A DNA stretch of 31,889 bases from a virus. The stretch is from the IMG/VR virus record IMGVR_UViG_3300043437_000549, positions 1-31,889 of that record; one strand, written 5' to 3'. Position numbers and translations under genes: made by a program. Each line of letters opens with the position of its first letter. Position 1 is the stretch's first letter. The notes under the pieces were generated by a model, which worked only from the letters and a program-made list of their open reading frames with translations, had not been told where the DNA came from and searched no databases. Shown here piece after piece: positions 7,288 through 14,234 of the stretch.

Positions 7288-7947
7288 TTATTGTTCATAT
7301 GGAATACGATTCATTCTAACCGCATAACCACCATCACCCCAATTAGTAACTTTTAATTTTTGATTATTATCGTATAATAAAAATGTCATGTTATCATAAC
7401 GATTAGGATCAAGACTAGGTATATTATATGTAATTGTTATTGTAAAACCATCATTATTAGGATTAACATTAACGTCTTTAATTACATACTCTAAACTAGT
7501 TTTATGTATGTCAGATATATAACTACACTTATACAACCTACTATCTTTAATATTATCAGAACCATTTGATGTCCAAACAAAATATGTTTTACTTTTAACT
7601 CTTGTATGGAATGTAAGTTTCCATATTCCAACCCAAGGCCTATCCGGATTGTATTGTTTAGCCTCTTCAATAGAATCTTGAGGTATTTTTATATTTTCAA
7701 TATCTTTAATATCGACATAATTTTTTGGTTTAGTGGTAAAATAACCATCAACACTACGAGTTAAATCTGATGATTTTTCTGATGGTAATATCTCTTCAGG
7801 TCTTTTACAAGATATCTCACCGGTGGTTAATAATGTACATAATAAAACGGCTTTCATTAAATCTTTCATACCTTCATTTACCTCATTTTCATTAATATTC
7901 ATCAATTGCTTGATTCTTTTAATTTCGTTTAGTAGTTTTTTATCCAT
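7288..7947 (-). CDS. Putative phage lipoprotein with N-terminal amphipathic tag
   Basis: A 219-residue protein of unknown function. Residues 1-20 (MDKKLLNEIKRIKQLMNINE) form an amphipathic helix ending in Ile-Asn-Glu, resembling leader helices on internal virion proteins of T4-like phages. Residues 27-47 (MKDLMKAVLL..ISC) then look like a Bacteroidota lipoprotein signal, followed by a typical charged region (CKRPEE). A start at the internal ATG (7867-7869) would make this a plain lipoprotein; the annotated start has a TATTTATT box 3 bases upstream. The C-terminal half is beta-rich (WVGIWKLTFHTRV, TFLLYDNNQKLKV), perhaps a lipocalin-like or META-like fold. It is separated by 71 bases from the next - strand gene. 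Confidence 0.7.
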   Translation of the reverse strand: MDKKLLNEIKRIKQLMNINENEVNEGMKDLMKAVLLCTLLTTGEISCKRPEEILPSEKSSDLTRSVDGYFTTKPKNYVDIKDIENIKIPQDSIEEAKQYNPDRPWVGIWKLTFHTRVKSKTYFVWTSNGSDNIKDSRLYKCSYISDIHKTSLEYVIKDVNVNPNNDGFTITITYNIPSLDPNRYDNMTFLLYDNNQKLKVTNWGDGGYAVRMNRIPYEQ

Positions 7948-7950
7948 AGT

Positions 7951-7958
7951 AATAAATA
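7951..7958 (-). promoter_or_regulatory. TATTTATT box 3 bases before ATG
   Basis: Reads TATTTATT-ACT-ATG on the - strand. Same spacing as the boxes at 22951 and 26276. Could be a -10-like element giving a leaderless mRNA, or a translation-start context; see finding. Confidence 0.3.
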
Positions 7959-8069
7959 TACCAATAAATTAAATATAAATTTGACTTTTTGATATTAAAA
8001 AACTAAACTTAAAAACGATATAAATGGTTACTTTTTGACAATTTTAACTATTTATATAATACAAATTCG

Positions 8070-8083
8070 AACTCGTTAGAGTT
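8070..8083 (+). promoter_or_regulatory. 5' leader hairpin of the gp32 gene
   Basis: AACTC-GTTA-GAGTT forms a 5-bp stem with a 4-base loop, followed by a 26-base unstructured A/T-rich run up to the ATG of gp32. T4 gp32 represses its own translation by nucleating at a 5' pseudoknot and then coating an unstructured AU-rich leader over the start. This layout is similar, but the hairpin is short and a pseudoknot is not proven. Confidence 0.35.
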
Positions 8084-8109
8084 GTATAAACTTTATTAAA
8101 TTATATATT

Positions 8110-8895
8110 ATGAGCGGAAAAGCACAACCAAAAAACAGCGTATTAGACGCAATCTTGAAGCAGTATGAAAGCAACAAGGCAAAACCAAGAAAAGAAGTAG
8201 ATTTAACTAAATACTTCACTACAATGTTACCAAAAGGTAAACTCACAGACAAAAAGAAATTCAGAATTATTCCAGCAGAACCAGGTCAATCACCATTCGT
8301 AGAAGTATGGTTTCACAACGTACAAATTAACGGAGAATGGAAAAAATTGTATTGCCCTGAGAAAAATGCAGGTGATCCTTGTCCATTCTGTGAAATCGCA
8401 TCTGAATTAGACAAATCAGGTTCTAAAGAAGATAAAGATTTGGCTAAAACTTACAAACCTAAAAAATTCTATGTTGTAAAAGGTATTGAAAGAGGTAAAG
8501 AAGATGAAGGTGTTAAGTTTTGGAGATTCCCACACAATTACAAAGGTGCTGGTGTTTTAGACAAAATGATTGCAGTATTTTCAGAAAAAGGGGACATCTC
8601 TGACCCTAAAGAAGGTAGAGATTTAATCATCAACATCGGTAAAGATGATAGAGGTAATTCAGTTGTAAGTTCAATCATTCACGATGATAGAGAGCCATTA
8701 GGAACTGAAGATCAAATCGCTGAATGGACATCTGATACTATGACTTGGGAAGATGTATTCAGTAAGAGAGATTACGATTACTTGTCAAAAGTAGCTAAAG
8801 GTGAAAATCCATATGAGAAGAAAGATACTTCAGCAGCTTCAGCTTCAAATCAAACAGAAGATGAAACTACAATGGATGATGAACAACCATTTTAA
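8110..8895 (+). CDS. 32: gp32-like single-stranded DNA-binding protein
   Basis: A 261-residue T4 gp32-type protein that coats ssDNA in replication, recombination and repair. The zinc site is intact: His-69, Cys-82, Cys-91 and Cys-94 (H-x12-C-x8-C-x2-C, including DPCPFC), very close to the T4 pattern (H64, C77, C87, C90). The N-terminal basic segment (residues 1-30) corresponds to the cooperativity domain. The C-terminal 25 residues are Ser/Ala/Thr/Asp-rich and end in MDDEQPF, resembling the acidic DDxxPF tip of bacterial SSB that recruits partner proteins. The neighbours are UvsX and other replication genes. A hairpin terminator follows directly. Start chosen at the only suitable ATG, just after an A/T-rich leader. 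Confidence 0.92.
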   Translation: MSGKAQPKNSVLDAILKQYESNKAKPRKEVDLTKYFTTMLPKGKLTDKKKFRIIPAEPGQSPFVEVWFHNVQINGEWKKLYCPEKNAGDPCPFCEIASELDKSGSKEDKDLAKTYKPKKFYVVKGIERGKEDEGVKFWRFPHNYKGAGVLDKMIAVFSEKGDISDPKEGRDLIINIGKDDRGNSVVSSIIHDDREPLGTEDQIAEWTSDTMTWEDVFSKRDYDYLSKVAKGENPYEKKDTSAASASNQTEDETTMDDEQPF

Positions 8896-8905
8896 TTAAA
8901 AGTTT

Positions 8906-8936
8906 AAAAGCTCCGAAAGGGGCTTTTACTTTTTTA
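8906..8936 (+). terminator. Rho-independent terminator after gp32
   Basis: AAAAGCTCC-GAAA-GGGGCTTTT (one T-G pair) forms a 9-bp stem with a GAAA tetraloop, followed by a T-run at 8930-8935. It lies 10 bases after the gp32 stop codon. GNRA/UUCG-type loops are common in T4-type terminators. Confidence 0.85.
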
Positions 8937-8973
8937 CTATTTAGAAATTAACAAAAAATAATTATTATTAAGT

Positions 8974-9300
8974 ATGGCAAAAATTAAAGTTTGTATGTGT
9001 GAATCATATACTACAATATTAGCAAAAGAATGGATCGAAATTGATTCAAATATGTATGAAGAAACTAAAGGCATGTCAGCCGAAGAATTAGAAGATTACA
9101 TCAGAGAAAATTATGACGAAATGAAACCAACACCAAACATGAAAAATGAATGGGTTTATACATTAAGGGATGAATTAAATGAGATGGACATTATGCACGA
9201 TAAAATCAAAAACGAAGAATCTTGGTTAGAGTTTAAACAATCTGATGAATGTGAAGATTGTGATGATGAGGAAGATTTTGATGTTGAAGAAGAAGAATAA
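8974..9300 (+). CDS. Small acidic protein between gp32 and UvsX
   Basis: A 108-residue protein with a beta-type N-terminus (KIKVCMCESYTTILAKEWIEID), a helical middle (SAEELEDYIRENYDEM) and a strongly acidic tail holding two Cys (ECEDCDDEEDFDVEEEE). It has its own upstream gap after the gp32 terminator and lies 21 bases before uvsX, so it may share a transcript with the recombinase. By position it could be an accessory or mediator of gp32/UvsX, but it has no visible similarity to UvsY, and its negative charge argues against direct DNA binding. Function unknown. Confidence 0.75.
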   Translation: MAKIKVCMCESYTTILAKEWIEIDSNMYEETKGMSAEELEDYIRENYDEMKPTPNMKNEWVYTLRDELNEMDIMHDKIKNEESWLEFKQSDECEDCDDEEDFDVEEEE

Positions 9301-9321
9301 ATTAAAAAAATATAGATTATA

Positions 9322-10431
9322 ATGGCAGGTAAAATACCAAAAAAAGACGAAACAAAAGCAACTACAAAACCTAAAGTAGTTGATAAAAAATCAATTGACT
9401 TATCAAAACTAAAAGATTTTAAAAATAAAAATGGTTTTAATGAGGATGTTAAAGATAAAGAATTAGAATGGATTCCAATTTCTAAAGCTTTCACAGAAGC
9501 AACAGGATTGGCTGGTATTCCTAAAGGATATATTACATTATCTAGAGGATTTTCTAATACAGGTAAATCTACATCTTTAATGGAAGCTATTGTATCATCA
9601 CAAAAATTAGGTATCTTACCTGTTATTATTGATACAGAAAACAATTTTAGTTGGGAACACGCTAAAGATATGGGTTTAGCATTTGACGAAATCGTTGATG
9701 AAGAAACAGGTGAAGTTGTTAATTATGATGGATTTTTTATCTTTATTAATAATGAATACCTTATCGAAAATTATGGTAAGAAAAGAGATAAGAATAGACA
9801 AGAAGCCGTAATTGAAGATGTTGCTGATTTCTGTCACGATTTGTTAGATAGACAAAGTGCTGGTGAATTACCATATGAGATTTTATTCGCTTGGGATTCA
9901 ATTGGAACTTTAGATTGCGAACAATGTGTTACTTCTAAAAATAGAAATAATATGTGGAACGCAGGAGCATTAGAGGCGGCATTTAAATCACTTGTAAATC
10001 ATAGAATACCTGCATCAAGAAAAGAAGGTAAATCATACACTAATACTATGATTGCGGTTCAAAAGATTTGGATTGATAGTATGGGTGCTGGTGTAGTAAA
10101 ACACAAAGGTGGTGAAGCTTTCTTCTACGGAGCTAGATTAATTCTACACTTTGGAGGTATTCAAGCACACGGAACTGAAAGATTAAAAGCAACAAGTTCA
10201 GGTAGAGAATATTCATTCGCAATCGGAACTAAGATTGAAGTTGTTAAAAATCAAATTAATGGTATTCAATTATTAGGTAAGATTATTTCAACACCTCACG
10301 GATTTATTTCTTACGATGAATTAGATTCATATAAGAAAAAGAATAAAGATTACTTACTAAGTAAATTAGGTAGTGATGATGGTGAGATTGAAATCACATC
10401 AGAAGTTGTAAATAGTATTGATTCTGAATAA
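9322..10431 (+). CDS. uvsX: UvsX/RecA-like recombinase
   Basis: A 369-residue RecA-family strand-exchange ATPase. After a Lys/Thr-rich N-terminal stretch of about 45 residues comes the RecA core: Walker A GFSNTGKST (76-84), LPVIIDTENNFSW with the catalytic-type acidic residues, Walker B-like ILFAWDSIGTL, and a later MIAVQKIW strand. It forms filaments on ssDNA and drives recombination-dependent replication and repair, working with gp32 (encoded just upstream) and the gp47-like nuclease at 26319-27104. The length is close to T4 UvsX (about 390). A strong bidirectional terminator follows. ATG start has an A/T-rich context with no Shine-Dalgarno. Confidence 0.92.
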   Translation: MAGKIPKKDETKATTKPKVVDKKSIDLSKLKDFKNKNGFNEDVKDKELEWIPISKAFTEATGLAGIPKGYITLSRGFSNTGKSTSLMEAIVSSQKLGILPVIIDTENNFSWEHAKDMGLAFDEIVDEETGEVVNYDGFFIFINNEYLIENYGKKRDKNRQEAVIEDVADFCHDLLDRQSAGELPYEILFAWDSIGTLDCEQCVTSKNRNNMWNAGALEAAFKSLVNHRIPASRKEGKSYTNTMIAVQKIWIDSMGAGVVKHKGGEAFFYGARLILHFGGIQAHGTERLKATSSGREYSFAIGTKIEVVKNQINGIQLLGKIISTPHGFISYDELDSYKKKNKDYLLSKLGSDDGEIEITSEVVNSIDSE

Positions 10432-10437
10432 AAAATA

Positions 10438-10464
10438 AACCCCGACTAATAATCGGGGTTTTTT
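10438..10464 (+). terminator. Bidirectional terminator between convergent genes
   Basis: AACCCCGA-CTAATAA-TCGGGGTT forms an 8-bp GC-rich stem with a T-run on the + strand (10459-10464). On the - strand the stem is followed by TTTATTTTTT. It sits between the stops of uvsX and of the convergent membrane protein gene, so it can end both transcripts. Confidence 0.9.
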
Positions 10465-10468
10465 GTTT

Positions 10469-10771
10469 TTATCCTCTTAATATTTGTTGTGTTGGTGGTT
10501 CATCTGGTGTTTCATCTTCATTACCTGAATTATTTTTACCATTCTGAACAGCGTGTGTAATTAAAATTGATGTGATTAAACCAGCGTCAATAGTTAAAAA
10601 TGATACACCATTAGCATCACTCCAATTAGCAATTTGTAAGTAACAGAACACTATTGTAATAACCAATGCGATTACTTTTTTAAGTGAGTAACCTATTGAT
10701 GTATTTTTCATCATTTCTGTTAAATCATTATCTTTAATAAAAGAATATAATTTAGTTAATTTATTTTTCAT
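10469..10771 (-). CDS. Two-TM membrane protein, possible holin
   Basis: A 100-residue protein: a charged N-terminal part (MKNKLTKLYSFIKDNDLTEMMKN), two hydrophobic helices (VIALVITIVFCYLQIANW and FLTIDAGLITSILITHAV) and a polar tail rich in Asn, Glu and Pro (GNEDETPDEPPTQQ). Length, helix count and charged ends match many small phage holins, but no endolysin gene is visible nearby, so this remains a guess. It is a single-gene unit on the - strand between two + strand blocks, ending at the shared terminator. Confidence 0.7.
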   Translation of the reverse strand: MKNKLTKLYSFIKDNDLTEMMKNTSIGYSLKKVIALVITIVFCYLQIANWSDANGVSFLTIDAGLITSILITHAVQNGKNNSGNEDETPDEPPTQQILRG

Positions 10772-10837
10772 AATTTACAGTGTTTTAATATTTTATTATT
10801 ATTCCCTTATAATAAATACAAGAATATATGAAAGTTA
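10772..10837 (+). promoter_or_regulatory. Divergent promoter gap
   Basis: A 66-base A/T-rich gap between two divergent genes. TATAAT at 10808-10813 fits a -10 element for the + strand gene starting at 10838. No convincing -35 or -33 element is seen for either direction. Confidence 0.3.
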
Positions 10838-11170
10838 ATGAAATCCATAAAGGACATTAGAAAAGAGATAGGGTATGTCGAGTTTAGATTATCCTCAACA
10901 GAGATTGTAATGATACAAATATACTCATTAAGAAGAGTAAAGAAAGGTATTAGAATTGAAACAAAACAACACGAATTAGTTGATCAACTTAACAGGATGT
11001 CAAACTTTTACGATGAAAATAATCTACTATTAAATGGTAAAAAGATTGAATATGGTATTATTCTGTTTAAAAAACATAAAAGAGAAATTGAGTTTAGTGA
11101 GATAAATAAAGGTTTAATTACTGATTTAGTTGTTGATAATAACACATATCGCTTCACTTTAACTAAATAA
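10838..11170 (+). CDS. Hypothetical protein, 110 aa
   Basis: First gene of the + strand run 10838-14948. The protein is basic and mixed alpha/beta, with an N-terminal KSIKDIRKEIGYVEFRL, a central helix HELVDQLNRMSNFYDEN and C-terminal strands (IEYGIILFKKHKREIEF, DNNTYRFTLTK). No family recognised, no signal peptide or TM segment. A TATAAT at 10808-10813 could serve as its -10 element. An earlier ATG at 10828 is out of frame and gives only 10 codons. The next gene follows after 17 bases. Confidence 0.7.
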   Translation: MKSIKDIRKEIGYVEFRLSSTEIVMIQIYSLRRVKKGIRIETKQHELVDQLNRMSNFYDENNLLLNGKKIEYGIILFKKHKREIEFSEINKGLITDLVVDNNTYRFTLTK

Positions 11171-11177
11171 TTATTAA

Positions 11178-11184
11178 TATCTTA
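11178..11184 (+). promoter_or_regulatory. TATCTTA box 3 bases before ATG
   Basis: TATCTTA-GTT-ATG, upstream of the HAD-like gene; similar in form and spacing to the boxes before 26319 and 29962. Confidence 0.25.
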
Positions 11185-11187
11185 GTT

Positions 11188-11715
11188 ATGAAAATAGGTA
11201 TTGACGTAAATATTTTAAGAAATTACATCCCAAGATTGATTGACATGTACTTTAAAGAACATGAGAAAAGTCCATCCAATGAAGATATAAACCCATACGC
11301 ATTAGAAGATAGTTTTGATGATGAGATATTTGATTTCATAGGTGAAAACATTTTAGAGATATTTGGATTTGCTAAAGAAACTGAAAGAGGTATTATTAGC
11401 TATTGTAATCAACTACAAAAAAATCATACAGAACATAAGTTTTATATCGTATGTAATGGATTTGAAATGATTGTTCCGAGTACATTACATTTTTTATGTA
11501 AAATGAACTGTGACGTTCAGAATTACGTATTTAGAAAAAATTCTATTGACTTATGGGAAGAAGTTGATATGATTATAACGGATAGTCCATTTCTTTTGGA
11601 GAATAAACCTGAAGATAAAAAAATTGTTAAGATTAAAAAGTTTTACAATCTAAACAATCAAAGTGATTACACATTAGATAGATTAACAGATATAGAAAAT
11701 GAAAAAATTTTATGA
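11188..11715 (+). CDS. HAD-like (5'-deoxyribonucleotidase type) protein with altered catalytic motif
   Basis: A 175-residue protein whose layout matches small HAD phosphatases of the deoxyribonucleotidase type: N-terminal strand MKIGIDVN (motif I, residues 3-8), a helical cap, strand FYIVCNG (85-91, motif II position), and MIITDSPFLLENK followed by KIKKFYNL (128-155, motif IV and the terminal 'fd.pyN' strand). The catalytic D-x-D of motif I is D-V-N here, with a one-residue contraction after it, and motif II lacks the usual Thr/Ser. It may be inactive, or bind nucleotides without hydrolysis. Active relatives trim dNMP pools in phage infection. Family call is by motif reading, moderately sure. 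It overlaps the next gene by 17 bases. Confidence 0.6.
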   Translation: MKIGIDVNILRNYIPRLIDMYFKEHEKSPSNEDINPYALEDSFDDEIFDFIGENILEIFGFAKETERGIISYCNQLQKNHTEHKFYIVCNGFEMIVPSTLHFLCKMNCDVQNYVFRKNSIDLWEEVDMIITDSPFLLENKPEDKKIVKIKKFYNLNNQSDYTLDRLTDIENEKIL

Positions 11716-11986
11716 GATAGAAGGTAAGAAGTATTACTTTGATTTAGATGAAGTAATCAAAACCGTTGAACAACAAGAAGGTGAAATTAATATCGGTAAG
11801 TTTGATTTATTAAGAATGTGGATAGATCAATTTATTAATCTAACAGATACCGAAATTAATGAAGCTACAAATCAAAGCACACCATTAACCGACGCAGGTA
11901 AAATATTATGGAACACTTTGACAAATTATAATGTATTAAAAGAAATAAACGAAAATAAAAGTTATTTTAAACCAAAAACAAAATGA
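11699..11986 (+). CDS. Hypothetical protein, 95 aa
   Basis: A small acidic cytoplasmic-type protein: beta-type N-terminus (KKFYEIEGKKYYFDLDEVIK), then helices (FDLLRMWIDQFINL, AGKILWNTLTNYNVLKEI) and a basic C-terminal end (YFKPKTK). No family recognised. Its start lies 17 bases inside the HAD-like gene and its stop overlaps the next start as ATGA, so the three genes are translationally linked. Confidence 0.7.
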   Translation: MKKFYEIEGKKYYFDLDEVIKTVEQQEGEINIGKFDLLRMWIDQFINLTDTEINEATNQSTPLTDAGKILWNTLTNYNVLKEINENKSYFKPKTK

Positions 11987-13053
11987 TAGAAAAATTAAAA
12001 GAAAGTCTAGGAAAAATTGAAAATAAAGACTTCCAAATTATGTTCCTTACACCAGATTTAAAAGGAACGCCAAGAGCATCAGTTGCTGAAATCTATTATC
12101 ATGTTAAAGAGTTGATTAAATTAGGTTACAATGCATCAATTTTACATGAGAATAATGAATACACTAAGGTTGGTCCTTGGTTAGGTGAAGAGTATAATAA
12201 TTTACCACACTCATCAATCGAGGATATTGGGGGAACATTTAAAGTAGGTCCTCAAGATTTTTTAGTTATCCCTGAATTATTTGGTAACGTTATTCAACAA
12301 ACACAAAAGTTACCTTGTAAAAGAATAATCTTAGCTCAATCATATGACTACATTTTGGATATGTTACCACCAGGGGCTTCTTGGAGTACTTATGGTGTTA
12401 ATACATTTATCACTACAAGTGAAACTATTAAACAAGAAATTAATAAATTATTTCCTCTTACCAATGGTCATATTGTTAATCCTAGTATTCCATCTTATTT
12501 TAAAAATGAGGATAAACTTAAAAAACCTATTATCGCGATTATGTGTAGGGATGATAGAACCACTTCAAAAATTGTTAAATCGTTCTATTTGAAGTATCCT
12601 TTATATTCATTTATTACATTCAGAGATATTAAAAATATGTCTAGAGAAGATTTAGCTGGTGTATTAAACGATTATTTCTTATCAGTATGGATAGATGAAA
12701 CATCTTCATTCGGAACATTCCCTATTGAAAGTATGAGATGTGGAACTCCTGTAATTGGTAAAGTTCCGACAATTCAACCTGAATGGATTAGCGAAAAGAA
12801 TGGTGTTTGGTTATTTGATGAATTACAAATCCCTGAAGCAATTGCTATTTTCTGTAAAAACTTTTTCGAAGATTTAGAAGATACTGAATTGTTAAATGAA
12901 ATTAAGGGGATGGAAAATAAATATACCGAAGAAGAGCAATCAAAACAAATTAAAGATGTCTATACAAAAATATTTGATGAAAGAAAAAATGAAATCAAAA
13001 CAAATATTAGTAGATTATCCGACCCAAATAATTTAGAAAAAGTAACAATATAA
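11983..13053 (+). CDS. GT-B glycosyltransferase (GT4-like)
   Basis: A 356-residue GT-B fold sugar transferase. The N-terminal Rossmann half begins at about residue 17 (FQIMFLTPDLKGTPRASVAEI) and the nucleotide-sugar half at about 180 (KPIIAIMCRDDRTTSKI). The hallmark near the C-terminus is FGTFPIESMRCGTPVIG (243-259), the region of GT4 enzymes that contacts the nucleotide sugar. Acceptor unknown: phage DNA base modification, virion glycoproteins or host surface glycans are all possible. It starts by ATGA overlap with the gene before and lies one base before the next glycosyltransferase, so the two probably act in one pathway. Confidence 0.8.
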   Translation: MIEKLKESLGKIENKDFQIMFLTPDLKGTPRASVAEIYYHVKELIKLGYNASILHENNEYTKVGPWLGEEYNNLPHSSIEDIGGTFKVGPQDFLVIPELFGNVIQQTQKLPCKRIILAQSYDYILDMLPPGASWSTYGVNTFITTSETIKQEINKLFPLTNGHIVNPSIPSYFKNEDKLKKPIIAIMCRDDRTTSKIVKSFYLKYPLYSFITFRDIKNMSREDLAGVLNDYFLSVWIDETSSFGTFPIESMRCGTPVIGKVPTIQPEWISEKNGVWLFDELQIPEAIAIFCKNFFEDLEDTELLNEIKGMENKYTEEEQSKQIKDVYTKIFDERKNEIKTNISRLSDPNNLEKVTI

Positions 13054-13054
13054 T

Positions 13055-13882
13055 ATGGAAAAAAGTAATATAAGTGTAATTATACCAATACATACAGTAA
13101 TTGATTTAGATCAATACTTACCAAAAGCATTAGATAGTATTAAAACTAATACTGAACAACCAGAGGAGGTAATCATTGTTAGATGTGCTTGTCCTGAAGT
13201 AACAGAGTTTTTAGAAGCTTACAATTTCGGTGATATGAAAAAGAAAATTAGAGTTGTTGAAACGAAAAAAACTAAAGATTTTGCTCACATGGTTAATTCG
13301 GCAGTTGAAGAAGTTAAAACAGATTATTTCTCAATTTTAGAGTTTGATGATGAATACTCTTCAATTTGGTTCAAAAATGCTAAAAAATACATTAAAGCAT
13401 ATCCAGACGTAGATGTATTTTTATCTCACGTTATTGATGTAAATGAAAACAATGAGTTCGTTGGAACAACAAATGAAGTAACATGGTCGTTAGGTTTCGT
13501 TAATGGTATGACACCTGAAGAAAGTTATTCTAATTTAGGTTTCTTAGATTTAGAGGCTTTAAAAACATACCCTAACTTCCAAATTAGTGGAGCTGTAATT
13601 AAGAAATCTACCTTTGAAGATATTGGTGGTATTAAAAATAACATCAAATTATCTTTCACTTATGAGTTCTTATTAAGAACAACATATAATGGTTACAGAG
13701 TGATGACAATTCCTAAATCAGGATATAAACATATGAATATGAGACCTTATTCTTTATTCTGGAGATATAGAAATGATGATAGATATAAACTATCACAAGA
13801 TGAAGGTAAGTTTTGGATGCAAACAGCGATGAAAGAATACTTCTTCAATTTCGATAGAGAAATTAAATATGAGGGAAATTAA
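13055..13882 (+). CDS. GT-A glycosyltransferase (GT2-like)
   Basis: A 275-residue family 2-type glycosyltransferase: N-terminal strand ISVIIPIHTV, LPKALDSIKTNTEQPEEVIIV, a helix with FAHMVNSAVEEVKTDYFSIL and the metal/nucleotide motif EFDDEYS at about residue 106. The acceptor-side part has ISGAVIKKSTFEDIGGI and YEFLLRT, typical of GT2 enzymes. No TM segments, so it is probably soluble. It starts 1 base after the GT-B gene stop and overlaps the next gene by 14 bases. Substrate unknown. Confidence 0.8.
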   Translation: MEKSNISVIIPIHTVIDLDQYLPKALDSIKTNTEQPEEVIIVRCACPEVTEFLEAYNFGDMKKKIRVVETKKTKDFAHMVNSAVEEVKTDYFSILEFDDEYSSIWFKNAKKYIKAYPDVDVFLSHVIDVNENNEFVGTTNEVTWSLGFVNGMTPEESYSNLGFLDLEALKTYPNFQISGAVIKKSTFEDIGGIKNNIKLSFTYEFLLRTTYNGYRVMTIPKSGYKHMNMRPYSLFWRYRNDDRYKLSQDEGKFWMQTAMKEYFFNFDREIKYEGN

Positions 13883-14216
13883 AGATTACTTAATCCTTAA
13901 AAAAAATGTGAACGTTATTAAACTTGATATTGGGGGTGAATTAAAACACTACCCAATATTGAGTTTTAATTATGATTTTACATACGATCGCTCAAATATT
14001 GATGAGTTGTTAATTTCTAAAATAGAAATAACCATAATGGCAGATGCTTTTAATTTAAGAGATAAAGTAATGACGCTTATGTTATTACAAGGAAGTTTCA
14101 ACATTCACTATGGTAAGAACAAATATTTGAGATGTCATATGATGGAATACACAAAATCAGATAATAATAATTCATATAAACTAAGAATAGTTGCAGAACA
14201 ACTAGAAATAAATTAA
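13869..14216 (+). CDS. Hypothetical protein, 115 aa
   Basis: A soluble alpha/beta protein starting inside the end of the GT2-like gene. It has beta-rich segments (VNVIKLDIGGELKHYPILSF, SKIEITIMADAFNL, FNIHYGKNKYLRCHMMEY, SYKLRIVAEQLEI). The pattern of a short beta domain could fit a small tail or completion protein, but I do not recognise a family. It lies 18 bases before the sigma-like gene. Confidence 0.65.
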   Translation: MREIKDYLILKKNVNVIKLDIGGELKHYPILSFNYDFTYDRSNIDELLISKIEITIMADAFNLRDKVMTLMLLQGSFNIHYGKNKYLRCHMMEYTKSDNNNSYKLRIVAEQLEIN

Positions 14217-14234
14217 AATCTATTAAAATAAGTT

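Larger units (their letters stand above)
7948..8109 (+). promoter_or_regulatory. Divergent intergenic control region upstream of gp32
   Basis: This 162-base gap separates two divergent genes and is the largest non-coding stretch of the window. It contains a 9-base direct repeat ACTTTTTGA at 7984-7992 and 8030-8038. Toward gp32 there is TTGACA (8035-8040) followed by TATAAT (8055-8060), but the spacer is only 14 bases, so a standard housekeeping promoter is doubtful. The repeated ACTTTTTGA could be an activator or sigma-recognition box. No clear promoter is visible toward 7947 other than the TATTTATT box. Confidence 0.5.

Noticed and set aside
8035-8060. Standard sigma-70 promoter TTGACA / TATAAT before gp32
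   Set aside because: The spacer is 14 bases rather than about 17, and Bacteroidota use different promoter elements; kept only as part of the control region.
9156-9644. A 162-codon open frame on the - strand across the acidic protein and uvsX
   Set aside because: It lies opposite two well-supported genes and its Ser-rich translation is the mirror of Asp/Glu-rich coding; no independent support.
10828-10860. Ten-codon upstream ORF overlapping the gene at 10838
   Set aside because: Starts at an ATG in A/T-rich DNA, too short to support; could affect translation but no evidence.
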